DNA of 64,000 nucleotides from Gammaproteobacteria bacterium (GCA_030431775.1 JAUIHW010000012.1:1-64000); one strand, 5' to 3'. Numbered from the stretch's first letter, positions 17,378 to 27,393 are shown. The notes: generated by a model from the letters alone, not told the origin. A program made the numbers and translations.

Positions 17378-18762
17378 TTTCCACATTTAAGAACAACAAA
17401 CTCGCGCTGATCGGTGCGGCATTGGGTGCGGCGATACTGGCTTCCAGTGTCAATGTTACTGCGCAGGAAAAAGCCCAATCTTTGGACCAGCTGCTGAATC
17501 TGGTCAAGCGGGGGCAGGTCGCTGAGCGTCGTGAGCACGCCAAGCGAGAAGCCGAATTCAAGCAGGCCAAGAACCGTCAGGCAGCATTGCTAAGCCAGGC
17601 CAAGCAGACGCGAACTAACGAAGAAGCCCGCAGTGTGCAGCTTGAAAAGGCCTTCGAGGAAAATGAGCTGGCGGTGGCGGCCAAGCAGGAGCAGCTAAAG
17701 GAGCGCTTGGGTTCGCTGACCGAACTGTTCGGCCACATTACGTCCGCCTCTGGTGATTTGCGCGCCAATATGGAAACTTCTCTGGTCAGTGCCCAGTACC
17801 CGGGCCGAGAGGAGTTCCTCGACGGTTTGGTTGAAAAAATGAGCGGCAACGATAAGCTGCCGTCGATTGCGGAGATCGAGCGTCTGTGGTTTGAACTGCA
17901 ACGGGAAGCCACTGAAAGCGGCAAGGTTGTCAAGTTCACCACCGATGTGTCCAAGCCCAATGGTGATACCGCGCCAACCGAGGTGGTGCGCGTAGGCTCC
18001 TTTAATATCGTTTCCAGCGACGGGCAGTACCTGAAGTATTCGCAGGGTTCCCTGGAAGAGCTGGCTCGTCAGCCAGCACAGTACAACGGCCTCGCGGAAG
18101 ACCTGGCTAACGCCAGCTCCGGGCTGAACGCTTTTGGTGTTGACCCGACCGGCCCGAGTGGCGGCTCCTACTTGTCTGCGCTGATTGACAGCCCGACGCT
18201 GGTAGAGCGTTGGCACCAGGGCAAGATCGTCGGCTACATTATTACGGCCGTGGGTGCATTTGCCTTGTTGATCGCCATCTGGCGCCTGATTGTGCTCAGC
18301 GCGGTGGGTGCGAAAGTCAATTCGCAATTGAAGAGTGGTTCGCCGAACAAAAACAATCCGCTTGGTCGCGTACTGGCTGTGCAGGAAGAAAATCCCGGTG
18401 TTGACGCCGAGACGCTGGAGCTCAAGCTCAACGAAGCCATTCTGAAAGAGCAACCGGCACTGGAAAATTCACTCACGCTGCTTAAGATTATTGCCGCGGT
18501 GGCGCCGTTGCTCGGGCTGCTCGGTACGGTGACCGGCATGATCTTGACCTTCCAGGCCATTACCATCTTTGGTGCGGGCGATCCGAAGGCCATGGCCGGC
18601 GGTATTTCAAGCGCCCTGGTAACAACGGTACTCGGATTGTGCGTCGCCATTCCGACCTTGCTGCTGCACACGGTGGTCAACGGTCGGTCCAAGAAAATTA
18701 TGCACATTCTTGAGGAACAATCCGCTGGCCTGGTTGCCAAACAAGAAGAGGCGCATGGCTAA
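17374..18762 (+). CDS. Long MotA/TolQ/ExbB-family proton channel protein (TtpC-like)
   Basis: 462 residues. An N-terminal signal or anchor segment (about 9-29) is followed by a 230-residue periplasmic part rich in charged coiled coil. Then comes a membrane span (IVGYIITAVGAFALLIAIWRL) and the ExbB core with APLLGLLGTVTGMILTF and a second hydrophobic hairpin. This architecture is that of TtpC, which is needed by TonB2 systems in vibrios. It probably joins ExbB2 and ExbD2 in energising TonB2, with its periplasmic extension contacting other components. It overlaps both neighbours by short start/stop junctions. Confidence 0.88.
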   Translation: MISTFKNNKLALIGAALGAAILASSVNVTAQEKAQSLDQLLNLVKRGQVAERREHAKREAEFKQAKNRQAALLSQAKQTRTNEEARSVQLEKAFEENELAVAAKQEQLKERLGSLTELFGHITSASGDLRANMETSLVSAQYPGREEFLDGLVEKMSGNDKLPSIAEIERLWFELQREATESGKVVKFTTDVSKPNGDTAPTEVVRVGSFNIVSSDGQYLKYSQGSLEELARQPAQYNGLAEDLANASSGLNAFGVDPTGPSGGSYLSALIDSPTLVERWHQGKIVGYIITAVGAFALLIAIWRLIVLSAVGAKVNSQLKSGSPNKNNPLGRVLAVQEENPGVDAETLELKLNEAILKEQPALENSLTLLKIIAAVAPLLGLLGTVTGMILTFQAITIFGAGDPKAMAGGISSALVTTVLGLCVAIPTLLLHTVVNGRSKKIMHILEEQSAGLVAKQEEAHG

Positions 18763-19295
18763 TGATTACTTTCCTCGAACTCGTCAGTGAGTTGCGCGGA
18801 TTCATGGACGCCGGGGGCAATGTGTTGTGGATCATTGCCTTCGTCACCTTCATTATGTGGGCCATCGCTTTTGAAAGGCTGTGGTACTTCAAGGGCAAAG
18901 GTGGTCTAAAAAGTGACATCGCCACGGTGCTTCACGAATGGGAAGCCCGGCCGGAGCGGCGCTCCTGGAATGCACAAAGCATCCGCGAGATGTTGATTTC
19001 GCAAACCGCGTTGAAAATCAACTCTTCAATGCACGTGCTGGCAACCCTGGTTAAGCTCTGCCCCTTGTTGGGTTTGCTGGGTACCGTGACTGGCATGATT
19101 GAAGTGTTCAATGTAATGGCGGTGACCGGCGGCGGGGACGCCAAGTCCATGGCCGGCGGTGTGTCCAAGGCGACAATCCCGACCATGTCGGGAATGGTAG
19201 CGGCGATTTCCGGCCTGTTCGCCAACAGTTACCTGACCCAGGTTGCCGAGCGTGAAAAAGCGCTGTTGGAAGACCACCTGACGATGGATCATTGA
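18762..19295 (+). CDS. ExbB2-type proton channel subunit
   Basis: 177 residues, the short ExbB form typical of TonB2 clusters. Membrane spans lie near 18-37 (VLWIIAFVTFIMWAIAF), 85-110 and 130-155. The family motif PLLGLLGTVTGMIEVFNVM and the glycine-rich GGGDAKSMAGGVSKA are present. It forms the pentameric channel around ExbD in the inner membrane and uses the proton motive force. One base of overlap with the preceding gene; exbD2 follows directly. Confidence 0.9.
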   Translation: MITFLELVSELRGFMDAGGNVLWIIAFVTFIMWAIAFERLWYFKGKGGLKSDIATVLHEWEARPERRSWNAQSIREMLISQTALKINSSMHVLATLVKLCPLLGLLGTVTGMIEVFNVMAVTGGGDAKSMAGGVSKATIPTMSGMVAAISGLFANSYLTQVAEREKALLEDHLTMDH

Positions 19296-19296
19296 T

Positions 19297-19689
19297 ATGG
19301 CGCGCAAAACACAAGACGACACCGACAGCACGATTGATCTGACGCCTATGCTGGACGTCGTATTCATCATGCTGATATTTTTCATCGTTACGGCCTCTTT
19401 CGTTAAGGAAGCGGGTATTAACGTCATTAAACCAGCCGGTGTGACCGCGACTGATCGAAATGCCAAAATTCTGATCGCTATCAGCGGAAATGACGAGGTC
19501 TGGATTGATAAGCAGCCGGTCGACAAGCGCTCGGTACGCGTTCAAATTGAACGTTTGCGGGCGGACAACCCGAAAGGCGGCGTGGTTATACAGGCCGACC
19601 TGGGTGCTTCTGCCGAAATGGTTGCGCATGTGCTCGATATGGCGCGCGAAGCGGGTGCTTCGGACGTTGCTCTGTCAACTGAACGTTAA
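19297..19689 (+). CDS. ExbD2-type energy transduction protein
   Basis: 130 residues. One membrane span (about 18-38) begins with TPMLDVVFIMLIFFIVTASF; D20 is the equivalent of the essential ExbD aspartate (D25 in E. coli). A periplasmic domain follows. It pairs with the ExbB2 gene one base upstream. The shift from ExbB2 stop to ExbD2 start is nearly immediate, suggesting balanced synthesis. Confidence 0.92.
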   Translation: MARKTQDDTDSTIDLTPMLDVVFIMLIFFIVTASFVKEAGINVIKPAGVTATDRNAKILIAISGNDEVWIDKQPVDKRSVRVQIERLRADNPKGGVVIQADLGASAEMVAHVLDMAREAGASDVALSTER

Positions 19690-19704
19690 GCGGAGGGACA
19701 GAAT

Positions 19705-20307
19705 ATGTCAGCAGTAAGAATCGGTATCGGTGTACCCCTGGCGGCACTGGTTACCTTTGCGCTATTCATGCTCATGCATTCGCTGATCTTTATGGCGGAT
19801 AAGACACTGGACGAATCAGGCAACACCAAGCTGGCTGATATTTTCATGCCGGATACTGAAATTGAAACCAACATCAAAGAAGTCAAGCCTGAGAAGCCGG
19901 AGGACGTTGAAGAGCCGCCACCGGATATGCCGCAACCGCAGCAACAGGATTTTGATATTGAAGCAACCGCGTTGAATATGAACACGCCCATTAATGCTGA
20001 TATCAACGTAGAAATGAACGGTGCAACCGCATCCGATGGCGAATACCTGCCAATCGTCAAAGTGGCACCGATCTACCCTAACCGCGCTGCGTCAAGGGGC
20101 ATTGAAGGGTACTGCATTGTGCAGTACACGGTGACCACTTCCGGGGCCACGCGTGACCCGGTAGTTACCGATTGCTCAAGCTCGCTGTTTGAGCGGGCAT
20201 CCATCAAAGCTGCGCTCAAGTTTAAATACAAGCCCCGAGTGGTTGACGGTAAAGCGATCGAAGTACCGGGTGTGCGTAATAAATTTACCTACAACCTGGA
20301 AAACTAG
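19705..20307 (+). CDS. TonB2-type energy transducer
   Basis: 200 residues. A membrane anchor (about 8-31) is followed by a short Glu/Pro/Gln linker (EKPEDVEEPPPDMPQPQQQ), then the C-terminal TonB domain with YPNRAASRGIEGYCIVQYTV and FKYKPRVVDG. The linker is much shorter than in E. coli TonB, as is usual for TonB2. It transmits energy to TonB-dependent receptors in the outer membrane; one such receptor gene begins at the right edge of the window. Confidence 0.92.
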   Translation: MSAVRIGIGVPLAALVTFALFMLMHSLIFMADKTLDESGNTKLADIFMPDTEIETNIKEVKPEKPEDVEEPPPDMPQPQQQDFDIEATALNMNTPINADINVEMNGATASDGEYLPIVKVAPIYPNRAASRGIEGYCIVQYTVTTSGATRDPVVTDCSSSLFERASIKAALKFKYKPRVVDGKAIEVPGVRNKFTYNLEN

Positions 20308-20329
20308 GCACGCGTAACGGAACAAGCAA

Positions 20330-21709
20330 ATGACCGGTGTAATCAATAAAAGTCAAAACCGCTTCACGACATTGCTGTGTGCAGCGGCGCTGTTTTTGGC
20401 CCTTCCCGTTGTCAGCCAATTGCCCGCAATGCCGGGTAGCGCGTATGCGCAGGATGAAGAGAAGCCGCCCGAAGCAACTCGCAAAACCCAGGCTATCAGC
20501 GCTGCTGTTTACAAGGAGCTGGCCAAGGCCCAGGAAGCTGCAGAGGCTAAACAATACAACCAGGCTATCAGTATTCTCGACCGCATTCGCCAGAAGCAGG
20601 GCGACAAGCTGCAGGGCTATGACGCCGCCAGTGTGTGGAACGTCTACGGCTTTATCTATTACTCTAAAGAGCAGTATCGCCAGGCAATCAATGCCTATCA
20701 GAAAGTAGTGCAGCAAGGCGAGATTCCGGAAGCTCTGGAAATAGGCACGAAATACACCATCGCCCAGTTGAACTTCGTGATAGAAGATTATCGCGGGGCA
20801 ATTCGTGCTTTGCAGGAGTGGTTCAAGGTTGCCAAAAACCCTGGGCCGCAGCCCTATATTCTGCTTGGCCAGGCCTATTACCAGGTTAAGGATTACGACA
20901 ATGCCCTGCGCTACGTGGAACAGGGCTTTTCAGTGGCACGCAAGCGAGAAACTGCACCCAAAGAGCACTGGTACCTGTTACTGCGCGTGCTGTACTACGA
21001 AAAGAACAATTATCGCAAAACCGCCGAAGTGTTAGAGCAATTGGTCAGCAAATGGCCTAAGCGCGAATACTGGGTGCAGTTGGCCGGTATGTACGGTGAA
21101 TTGAAGCAGGACAAAAAGCAGCTGTATACCATGGAAACAGCATACGTTCAGGACATGCTGCAGCGTGAAGGTGAGCTGCTGAACATGGCCTACTTGTTCC
21201 TTGGCAATGATATGCCGTACAAAGGTGCCAAGGTCGTGGAGAAAGGCATCGCTGAAGGTAAAATTCGCAAAACCTCGAAGAACTTTGAGCTAATGGGTAA
21301 CGCCTGGCGCCAAGCCCGCGAAACCAAGAAAGCCATTCCCGCGTTAGAGCAGGCAGCTAACCTGTCGGATGAAGGCGAAATATACGCCCGCCTGGCTGGA
21401 GTGTATCTTGATAATGAAGAGTTCAGTAAGGCCATCAACGCAGCCAACCGGGCAATACAGAAAGGTGGAGTCAAGCGCCGCGATAACCTTCTAATGGTGA
21501 AAGGCATGGCCGAGTTCAATGCCGATCGCCTTAATGCGTCGCTGCGTTCCTTTGCTCAATGTGCCAAAGACAAGCGCAGTGAGCGGGTGTGCAAGCAATG
21601 GCGTGAATACGTGGCCAAAGACCAGAAACGACGCCAAAAACTGGCCGAAGACCTGGAAGCATTGCGCAAAGCCCGCGAATCCAGGAATGCGCAGGCCGCA
21701 GCGAGTTAG
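20330..21709 (+). CDS. Periplasmic TPR protein of the TonB2 operon
   Basis: 459 residues with a signal peptide (cleavage probably after AYA near residue 39). At least six tetratricopeptide-like repeats run from about 58 to 420 (for example NQAISILDRIRQKQG, RQAINAYQKVVQ, DNALRYVEQGFSVARK, SKAINAANRAIQKGG), and the C-terminus is very basic. TPR proteins close TonB2 operons in several marine gammaproteobacteria. A scaffolding role is inferred. The operon ends here with a strong terminator at 21739. Confidence 0.85.
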   Translation: MTGVINKSQNRFTTLLCAAALFLALPVVSQLPAMPGSAYAQDEEKPPEATRKTQAISAAVYKELAKAQEAAEAKQYNQAISILDRIRQKQGDKLQGYDAASVWNVYGFIYYSKEQYRQAINAYQKVVQQGEIPEALEIGTKYTIAQLNFVIEDYRGAIRALQEWFKVAKNPGPQPYILLGQAYYQVKDYDNALRYVEQGFSVARKRETAPKEHWYLLLRVLYYEKNNYRKTAEVLEQLVSKWPKREYWVQLAGMYGELKQDKKQLYTMETAYVQDMLQREGELLNMAYLFLGNDMPYKGAKVVEKGIAEGKIRKTSKNFELMGNAWRQARETKKAIPALEQAANLSDEGEIYARLAGVYLDNEEFSKAINAANRAIQKGGVKRRDNLLMVKGMAEFNADRLNASLRSFAQCAKDKRSERVCKQWREYVAKDQKRRQKLAEDLEALRKARESRNAQAAAS

Positions 21710-21738
21710 CCTGCTGCAGTCATGATCCCTGGCAGAAA

Positions 21739-21766
21739 GGGGCGCGGTGAATCCGTGCCCCTTTTT
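21739..21766 (+). terminator. Rho-independent terminator after the TonB2-type operon
   Basis: A 9-bp stem GGGGCGCGG / CCGTGCCCC with one G-T pair, a TGAAT loop, then TTTTT. It ends 3 bp before the convergent ilvD stop, so it mainly serves the plus strand. Confidence 0.9.
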
Positions 21767-21769
21767 CAA

Positions 21770-23602
21770 TTACAGCTGCGATAAATCCCGAACCGCGCCC
21801 CGATCTGCGCTGGTCACCAGCTTTGCATAAGCTTTCAGTGCATACGATACTTTTCTAGGCCGTGGCTTGACGGGCTTCCAGCCAATCGTATTCTGTTCGG
21901 CCCTTCGTTGCTCAAGTTCTTCATCGCTGAGCATAACGTCAATGCGTCGCCGCGGAATATCAATCTGAACCATATCGCCATCGCGCACCAGGGCGATGGC
22001 TCCACCTGCTGCTGCTTCCGGCGACGCATGCCCTATCGACAGCCCGGAGGTGCCGCCGGAAAAACGCCCGTCAGTCAGTAGCGCACACTGACTGCCCAGA
22101 CCCTTGGATTTCAGGTAGCTGGTTGGGTAGAGCATTTCCTGCATACCGGGCCCGCCTTTTGGGCCCTCATAGCGCACAATCACCACCATTCCGGGTTTAA
22201 CCCGGTCCTCAAGAATATCGGCCACGGCATCTTCCTGGCTTTCACAGATATGCGCGGGGCCTTCGAAGCGCCAATTGCTTTCGTCCACACCGGAGGTCTT
22301 AACCACGCAGCCGTCCTCCGCGATATTGCCATACAGTACGGCCAGTCCACCTTCAGTACTGTAGGCGTGCTCGAGCGCTCTGATACAGCCAGTTTGGCGA
22401 TCCACATCCAGGCTGGGCCAGCGGCTTGCCTGAGAAAAAGCAGTTTGTGTCGGAATTCCACCAGGCCCCGCCTTATAGAATTGTTTGACGTCGTCGGAAT
22501 CTGTCAGGACAACATCCCAGCGTTGCAGGGCCTCACCCATGCTGGATGAGTGCACGGTTGGTGTGTCGGTGTGTAGCAGGCCTGCACGTTGTAGTTCCCC
22601 AAGAATTGCCATGACGCCACCGGCTCTGTGAACATCCTCCATATGGTATTGCGGCGTATTGGGTGCAACCTTGCACAGCTGTGGCACTTCGCGAGATAGT
22701 CGGTCAATGTCGCGCATGGTGAAATCCAATTCGGCCTCTTGCGCTGCAGCCAGCAAATGCAGAATCGTATTGGTGCTGCCACCCATCGCAATATCCAGCA
22801 TCATGGCATTTTCGAACGCGTCAAACGAGGCGATATTGCGCGGCAAGACGGACTCGTCATCACCCTGATAACGACGTTGGCACAGTTCCACGATGAGCCG
22901 ACCGGCGCGCAAAAACAGTTGCTCACGATCTGCATGAGTTGCCAGAGTGCTGCCATTGCCCGGCAGCGACAAGCCGAGTGCTTCGGTCAGGCAGTTCATG
23001 GAATTTGCTGTGAACATGCCCGAACAGGAGCCACAGGTTGGGCAGGCCGAGCGTTCATATTCTTCGGCTTCGGCGTCGCTGCGTGAATCGTCCGCGGCAA
23101 TAACCATCGCGTCGATCAGATCCAGCTTGTGTTCTGACAAAGCCGTTTTACCGGCCTCCATCGGCCCGCCGGATACAAACACGGTGGGAATATTCAGGCG
23201 CATGGCGGCGTTCAGCATGCCTGGGGTAATTTTGTCGCAGTTTGAAATACAGACCAGTGCATCAGCGCAGTGTGCGTTCACCATGTATTCGACAGAATCA
23301 GCGATAATGTCGCGTGAGGGCAGCGAGTACAGCATGCCATCGTGCCCCATCGCAATTCCGTCATCAACGGCAATCGTGTTGAACTCTTTTGCCACCCCTC
23401 CGGCGTTTTCAATTTCCCGAGCCACCAATTGCCCAAGGTCTTTGAGGTGCACATGTCCGGGTACAAACTGGGTAAATGAGTTGGCAATTGCGATGATGGG
23501 CTTGCTGAAGTCACCATCCTTCATGCCGGTCGCGCGCCACAGGGCGCGTGCGCCGGCCATATTACGCCCGTGGGTGGAAGTTTTGGAACGATGATCGGCC
23601 AT
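21770..23602 (-). CDS. ilvD: Dihydroxy-acid dehydratase
   Basis: 610 residues, near the E. coli 616. Iron-sulfur dehydratase that makes the 2-oxo acid precursors of valine, leucine and isoleucine. Blocks seen are [31 protein letters not shown], the cluster-binding [12 protein letters not shown] and [18 protein letters not shown], and the C-terminal [16 protein letters not shown]. It follows argA by 29 bp on the same strand, so it is probably the last gene of a run from the phosphate transporter through argE and argA. Confidence 0.96.
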   Translation of the reverse strand: MADHRSKTSTHGRNMAGARALWRATGMKDGDFSKPIIAIANSFTQFVPGHVHLKDLGQLVAREIENAGGVAKEFNTIAVDDGIAMGHDGMLYSLPSRDIIADSVEYMVNAHCADALVCISNCDKITPGMLNAAMRLNIPTVFVSGGPMEAGKTALSEHKLDLIDAMVIAADDSRSDAEAEEYERSACPTCGSCSGMFTANSMNCLTEALGLSLPGNGSTLATHADREQLFLRAGRLIVELCQRRYQGDDESVLPRNIASFDAFENAMMLDIAMGGSTNTILHLLAAAQEAELDFTMRDIDRLSREVPQLCKVAPNTPQYHMEDVHRAGGVMAILGELQRAGLLHTDTPTVHSSSMGEALQRWDVVLTDSDDVKQFYKAGPGGIPTQTAFSQASRWPSLDVDRQTGCIRALEHAYSTEGGLAVLYGNIAEDGCVVKTSGVDESNWRFEGPAHICESQEDAVADILEDRVKPGMVVIVRYEGPKGGPGMQEMLYPTSYLKSKGLGSQCALLTDGRFSGGTSGLSIGHASPEAAAGGAIALVRDGDMVQIDIPRRRIDVMLSDEELEQRRAEQNTIGWKPVKPRPRKVSYALKAYAKLVTSADRGAVRDLSQL

Positions 23603-23631
23603 TTAAACGGTCTCCATTGCAAGCGGTGCGC

Positions 23632-24921
23632 TCAGCTTATAAAGCGACGCAACACCTTTGAATTTCTTTGCGAATTGTAAAGCGCCTGGCGCTGAACCGG
23701 CAGTTGATCCAAGCCGCATTCCTCAAACTCTTTTTCCACAAACCAGTGAGCTGCCTTGGTCGTTAATACAAACAACGTGCGCAACTTTTGCGAACGAGCT
23801 TTTTTCAGCAAGTGCTGTAGCAATTTGTCAGCGCGACCACTGTTGCGATACTCGGGATGAGTCACCACGCAGGCTACCTCGGCTGACTCGGTATTGGCAA
23901 TTGGGTACATTGCGGCACACGCGACCACACTGGCATCTCGTTCTATCAATGAAAAATACTGAATCTCTTCCTCTAGCTTCTCTCTCGAGCGCTTCACCAG
24001 GGTGCCATCTCGTTCAAGCGGTTCGATCAGCTCCAGTATTGAGGCAATGTCATCGATGTTGGCGTCACGAATGGTTTCAAAAGATGTCTCGCTCACCAAT
24101 GTTCCACTGCCGTCTCGACTAAACAGCTCTGTAAGCAATGCGCTCGGGTCAGTGTAGCTAACGATTTGAATGCGCTCCACGCCAGTTTCGCAAGCTTGAA
24201 TCGCCGTGCGCAGCCTGTCCTGATCAGCATTACTATTCGTGTTGTCCAGCAATGCCCTGGCCTCAGTCAGGTTTATCTCGCGCAGTAATTTTCCTTCAGC
24301 CAATAGGCCTTGAGCATCAGTGAACAAAATCAGCTTATCGGCCTGCAGCTTGCTGGCTATCGCACAGGCCAGCTCATTGCTGTCCAGCTTGAAAAGCTCG
24401 CCTGACGGGGATGAGGCCATGGCTGGCTGAAGAACAACATTACCCTGTGCGAGCTGCGTTTGCAGGGCATGCGAATCGACTCGTCTGACGGTACCTTGAT
24501 GCAGGTGGTCTTCACCGTTGACGACGCCCAAAGGTCGGGCGCTGGTAAAGCTGCCGCTTACCACCCGCAACTTATGTCGACCGGCTTTAGGGCCTCGCAA
24601 AGCACGACACAGAGTAGCCTGAACCCGGAAACACTCGGCGCCCAGCTGTGCGCTGAACTGCTCAATGGCCTCTCCGTCAATGGGGCCGCTTGCGCTCAGT
24701 TGTGCCTGTTGGGAATCAGCGTCAATGCACAATACCAGGCGAACACCGAGGCTGTGCAGTAACACGATGTCTTCCATCAACACCGGAAAATTGGCGTGTT
24801 TCAGCAACTCACCGCTCAAAGCCAACACAAAGCAACGCTCACGATTGGCATTGATGTAGGGCGACGTGGAGCGAAACCACTTGACGTATTGCTCGGTATC
24901 CATAGCCATAAGCTGCTTCAC
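23632..24921 (-). CDS. argA: N-acetylglutamate synthase (amino-acid acetyltransferase)
   Basis: 429 residues. First step of arginine synthesis: acetylation of glutamate. An N-terminal kinase-like regulatory domain (1-290) carries a PLGVVNGEDHLHQGTVRRVD stretch, and a C-terminal GNAT domain has IQYFSLIERD, ACVVTHPEYRNSGRADKLL and LFVLTTKAAHWF. The GTG start overlaps the argE stop; Met5 or Met7 are alternatives. The early loop where E. coli has the GARPQI segment reads LCIDADSQQAQL (about 64-75), which could affect arginine feedback. Confidence 0.92.
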   Translation of the reverse strand: MKQLMAMDTEQYVKWFRSTSPYINANRERCFVLALSGELLKHANFPVLMEDIVLLHSLGVRLVLCIDADSQQAQLSASGPIDGEAIEQFSAQLGAECFRVQATLCRALRGPKAGRHKLRVVSGSFTSARPLGVVNGEDHLHQGTVRRVDSHALQTQLAQGNVVLQPAMASSPSGELFKLDSNELACAIASKLQADKLILFTDAQGLLAEGKLLREINLTEARALLDNTNSNADQDRLRTAIQACETGVERIQIVSYTDPSALLTELFSRDGSGTLVSETSFETIRDANIDDIASILELIEPLERDGTLVKRSREKLEEEIQYFSLIERDASVVACAAMYPIANTESAEVACVVTHPEYRNSGRADKLLQHLLKKARSQKLRTLFVLTTKAAHWFVEKEFEECGLDQLPVQRQALYNSQRNSKVLRRFIS

Positions 24922-26093
24922 GCAGCGTTATCAGTAGAGATGCAAAATTGCTCGATTAATTGGCGCAGCAATGTAACACAAGGCTTGATTTGCTGCAGTT
25001 CCATATATTCGTCAGGTTGGTGGGCCTGGTCAATAGAGCCGGGGCCGAGAACAATGGTTTGCATGCCCATGGATTGATAAAAAGGAGCTTCTGTCCCGAA
25101 GGCAACGCCGGAAGCTTCTAAGCCGGTCAGTTTTTCAGCGACTCTTACGATTGTGGAGTTGGCAGGTTCTTCGTAGGCGTCAACGCCATCTATCAGCGGC
25201 AGGTACTCTATGTGGGCCCCGGTGTGATCGGCGATAGCCGAAATGCGGGCCGCGATATCATTACGCAGGTGTTCATTACTCATTCCGGGCAGGTTACGTA
25301 AATCAAACTGCAGCTCGCACATTTGGCAGATCCGGTTCGGATTGTCACCGCCATGAATACAGCCAAGATTTACCGTGGGCACCTGCACTGCAAAGCCCGG
25401 ATGTTGGTAGTTGTCCGCCAGCTGCTGGCGAAACTCCAGAAGGCTGGCCATTACCTGGTGCATGACGTCCAGCGCACTGAGGCCGGCGTCCGGGTTGGAG
25501 GAGTGGCCAGTTCGGCCATGCACCCTGACCGAATCCATCAGAATGCCTTTGTGCAGCCGAATCGGCTGTAAGCTGGTGGGTTCGCCCACAACTGCGTAGC
25601 GGGCACTCGGCTTGCCGGCCGCTACCAGATCACGAGCGCCCTGCATGGAGCTCTCCTCATCGGCCGTCGCTAAGATAATCAGCGGCCTGTTCAGTTGCTC
25701 AGCCCGGTAGTGTCGTGCGGCTTCGATTACAATCGCAAAAAAGCCCTTCATATCACTGGTGCCAAGGCCGTAAAACCGGTTGTTTCGTTCACTCAGGACA
25801 AAGGGGTCTGACTGCCACAAGCCAGCATCATAAGGTACTGTGTCGGTATGTCCCGAGAGCACCAGCCCGCCTGAGCCGCTGCCAAGCGTCGCCACCAGAT
25901 TGGCTTTATCCGGGTTATTGGAAAGCGGCATGACTTCACAGGCAAAACCCAAACCCTCAAGCCAAGTTGCCAGCTGGTTGATGACGGCCCGATTGCTCTG
26001 GTCCCATTGAGCAGAGCAGCTACTGATAGAGGGAATGCCAATCAGCGTGCTAAGCAGGGCTTTTAATGGTGGCGGGTCAGCTAAATAAGGCAC
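24918..26093 (-). CDS. argE: Acetylornithine deacetylase
   Basis: 391 residues. Zinc M20-family enzyme that releases ornithine from N-acetylornithine. Metal and catalytic motifs are LSGHTDTVPYD (His and Asp of H-x-D), GLGTSDMKGFFA, ATADEESSMQGA (the two glutamates), and AVVGEPTS. A late conserved His is in SIDQAHQPDEY. The 5' end overlaps the pit 3' end by 17 bp and the 3' end overlaps argA. argE-argA adjacency suggests a co-regulated arginine pair. Confidence 0.95.
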   Translation of the reverse strand: MPYLADPPPLKALLSTLIGIPSISSCSAQWDQSNRAVINQLATWLEGLGFACEVMPLSNNPDKANLVATLGSGSGGLVLSGHTDTVPYDAGLWQSDPFVLSERNNRFYGLGTSDMKGFFAIVIEAARHYRAEQLNRPLIILATADEESSMQGARDLVAAGKPSARYAVVGEPTSLQPIRLHKGILMDSVRVHGRTGHSSNPDAGLSALDVMHQVMASLLEFRQQLADNYQHPGFAVQVPTVNLGCIHGGDNPNRICQMCELQFDLRNLPGMSNEHLRNDIAARISAIADHTGAHIEYLPLIDGVDAYEEPANSTIVRVAEKLTGLEASGVAFGTEAPFYQSMGMQTIVLGPGSIDQAHQPDEYMELQQIKPCVTLLRQLIEQFCISTDNAA

Positions 26094-27348
26094 GTATTAT
26101 AAAATAGAAAACAATGGTCAACCCCGCACCGGCAGGCAAAGTGACCAGCCAGGATACAAAAATGGAGCCTACCACCCTTAGGTTCAGCGCGCCAATGCCG
26201 CGCGCCAGACCAACCCCGAGAACCGCACCCACCAGTGTGTGGGTTGTGGAGATCGGAAGGCCGGTGCCGGAGGCCAGCACCACCGTGGAGGCCGCCGCCA
26301 ATTCGGCCGCGAAGCCCCGGGTTGGGGTGAGCTCGGTGATTTTCTTGCCTATGGTTGTCATGACCCGATAACCATAAGTCGCCAGCCCAATCACGATACC
26401 GCCACCGCCTAGAAGCAGAATCCAGCTTGGAACTGAGGACTTGGCAGCCACTTCCCCACCAGTTTGTATCACGCCGACAATTGCTGCCAGCGGACCGATG
26501 GCGTTGGCGACGTCATTGGAGCCATGCGCAAAGGCCATGGCACTGGCTGTGAATATCATCAATATGCCGAATACTCTTTCCACATTGGCGAAGCGGTAAC
26601 CGGTCTTTTCCTCGAGTTGCTCATCGGGCTGGATTTTGCTGAGCAGGAAAGAGCCGAGTAGAACCACGAGTCCCGCAATGCCAGTGGCAATCAGCGCGCT
26701 CTCCGCAAAGACCAGATTAAGGCCTAAATGTTTTAGACCTTTGGTCAGCGTGACCATGCTGATAATCCAGCCAACCAGAAACATATACACGGGCACCCAT
26801 CGCTTGGCATTTTTAAATGGGTTGTCGGTATTCAATACCAGGCGCTGCACGCTCATAAACAATACAAAAGACATGCTACCCGCCAGTAGCGGAGACACTA
26901 CCCAACTGCCCGCTATTGACAGCACCTTGCCCCACTGGATCGCATCGCTGCCATAAGCGACAAATGCAAAGCCTAGCAGCGCGCCAACAATTGAATGAGT
27001 TGTAGATACCGGCCAGCCGGCAAAACTGGCGGCCGCCAACCAGGTGCCGGCCGCGAGCAGCGCCGCCATCATGCCGTAAACCAACAGGTCGGGTGCACAC
27101 TCCACCGCCGCAGAATCAATAATCCCCTTGCGAATCGTGGAGGTCACTTCACCGCCCGCCAGAACCGCACCGGCGAATTCAAAGATGATCGCGATAATGA
27201 TTGCCTGGCGTATGGTCAATGCCTTGGAGCCAACTGAGGTGCCCATTGCATTGGCGACATCATTGGCGCCAATGCCCCATGCCATGAACAGACCAAAGCT
27301 GCCGGCCAGAAACAGGATTAGAAATGCGTTCTCGGTAATGAATTCCAT
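26077..27348 (-). CDS. pit: Inorganic phosphate transporter, Pit family
   Basis: 423 residues with about ten membrane spans. Low-affinity phosphate or metal-phosphate symporter of the inner membrane. It has the duplicated family signature GANDVANAMGTSVGSKALT near residue 27 and GSNDVANAIGPLAAI near 230, plus PVSTTHSIVGA and PISTTHTLVGA repeats. A DUF47 gene lies 45 bp upstream, a common Pit partner. The downstream overlap with argE is unusual. Confidence 0.93.
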   Translation of the reverse strand: MEFITENAFLILFLAGSFGLFMAWGIGANDVANAMGTSVGSKALTIRQAIIIAIIFEFAGAVLAGGEVTSTIRKGIIDSAAVECAPDLLVYGMMAALLAAGTWLAAASFAGWPVSTTHSIVGALLGFAFVAYGSDAIQWGKVLSIAGSWVVSPLLAGSMSFVLFMSVQRLVLNTDNPFKNAKRWVPVYMFLVGWIISMVTLTKGLKHLGLNLVFAESALIATGIAGLVVLLGSFLLSKIQPDEQLEEKTGYRFANVERVFGILMIFTASAMAFAHGSNDVANAIGPLAAIVGVIQTGGEVAAKSSVPSWILLLGGGGIVIGLATYGYRVMTTIGKKITELTPTRGFAAELAAASTVVLASGTGLPISTTHTLVGAVLGVGLARGIGALNLRVVGSIFVSWLVTLPAGAGLTIVFYFIIRALFS

Positions 27349-27393
27349 GGAAAGCCTCTGACTGCCTGCTTTTTGTTATCGGTTGTTAGGCCA

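Noticed and set aside
17695-18453. Minus-strand open frame of 252 codons over the long ExbB gene
   Set aside because: The plus-strand protein has a clear family and architecture; the antisense frame has none.
22947-23594. Plus-strand open frame of 215 codons over ilvD
   Set aside because: Serine- and alanine-rich shadow of a strongly conserved enzyme.
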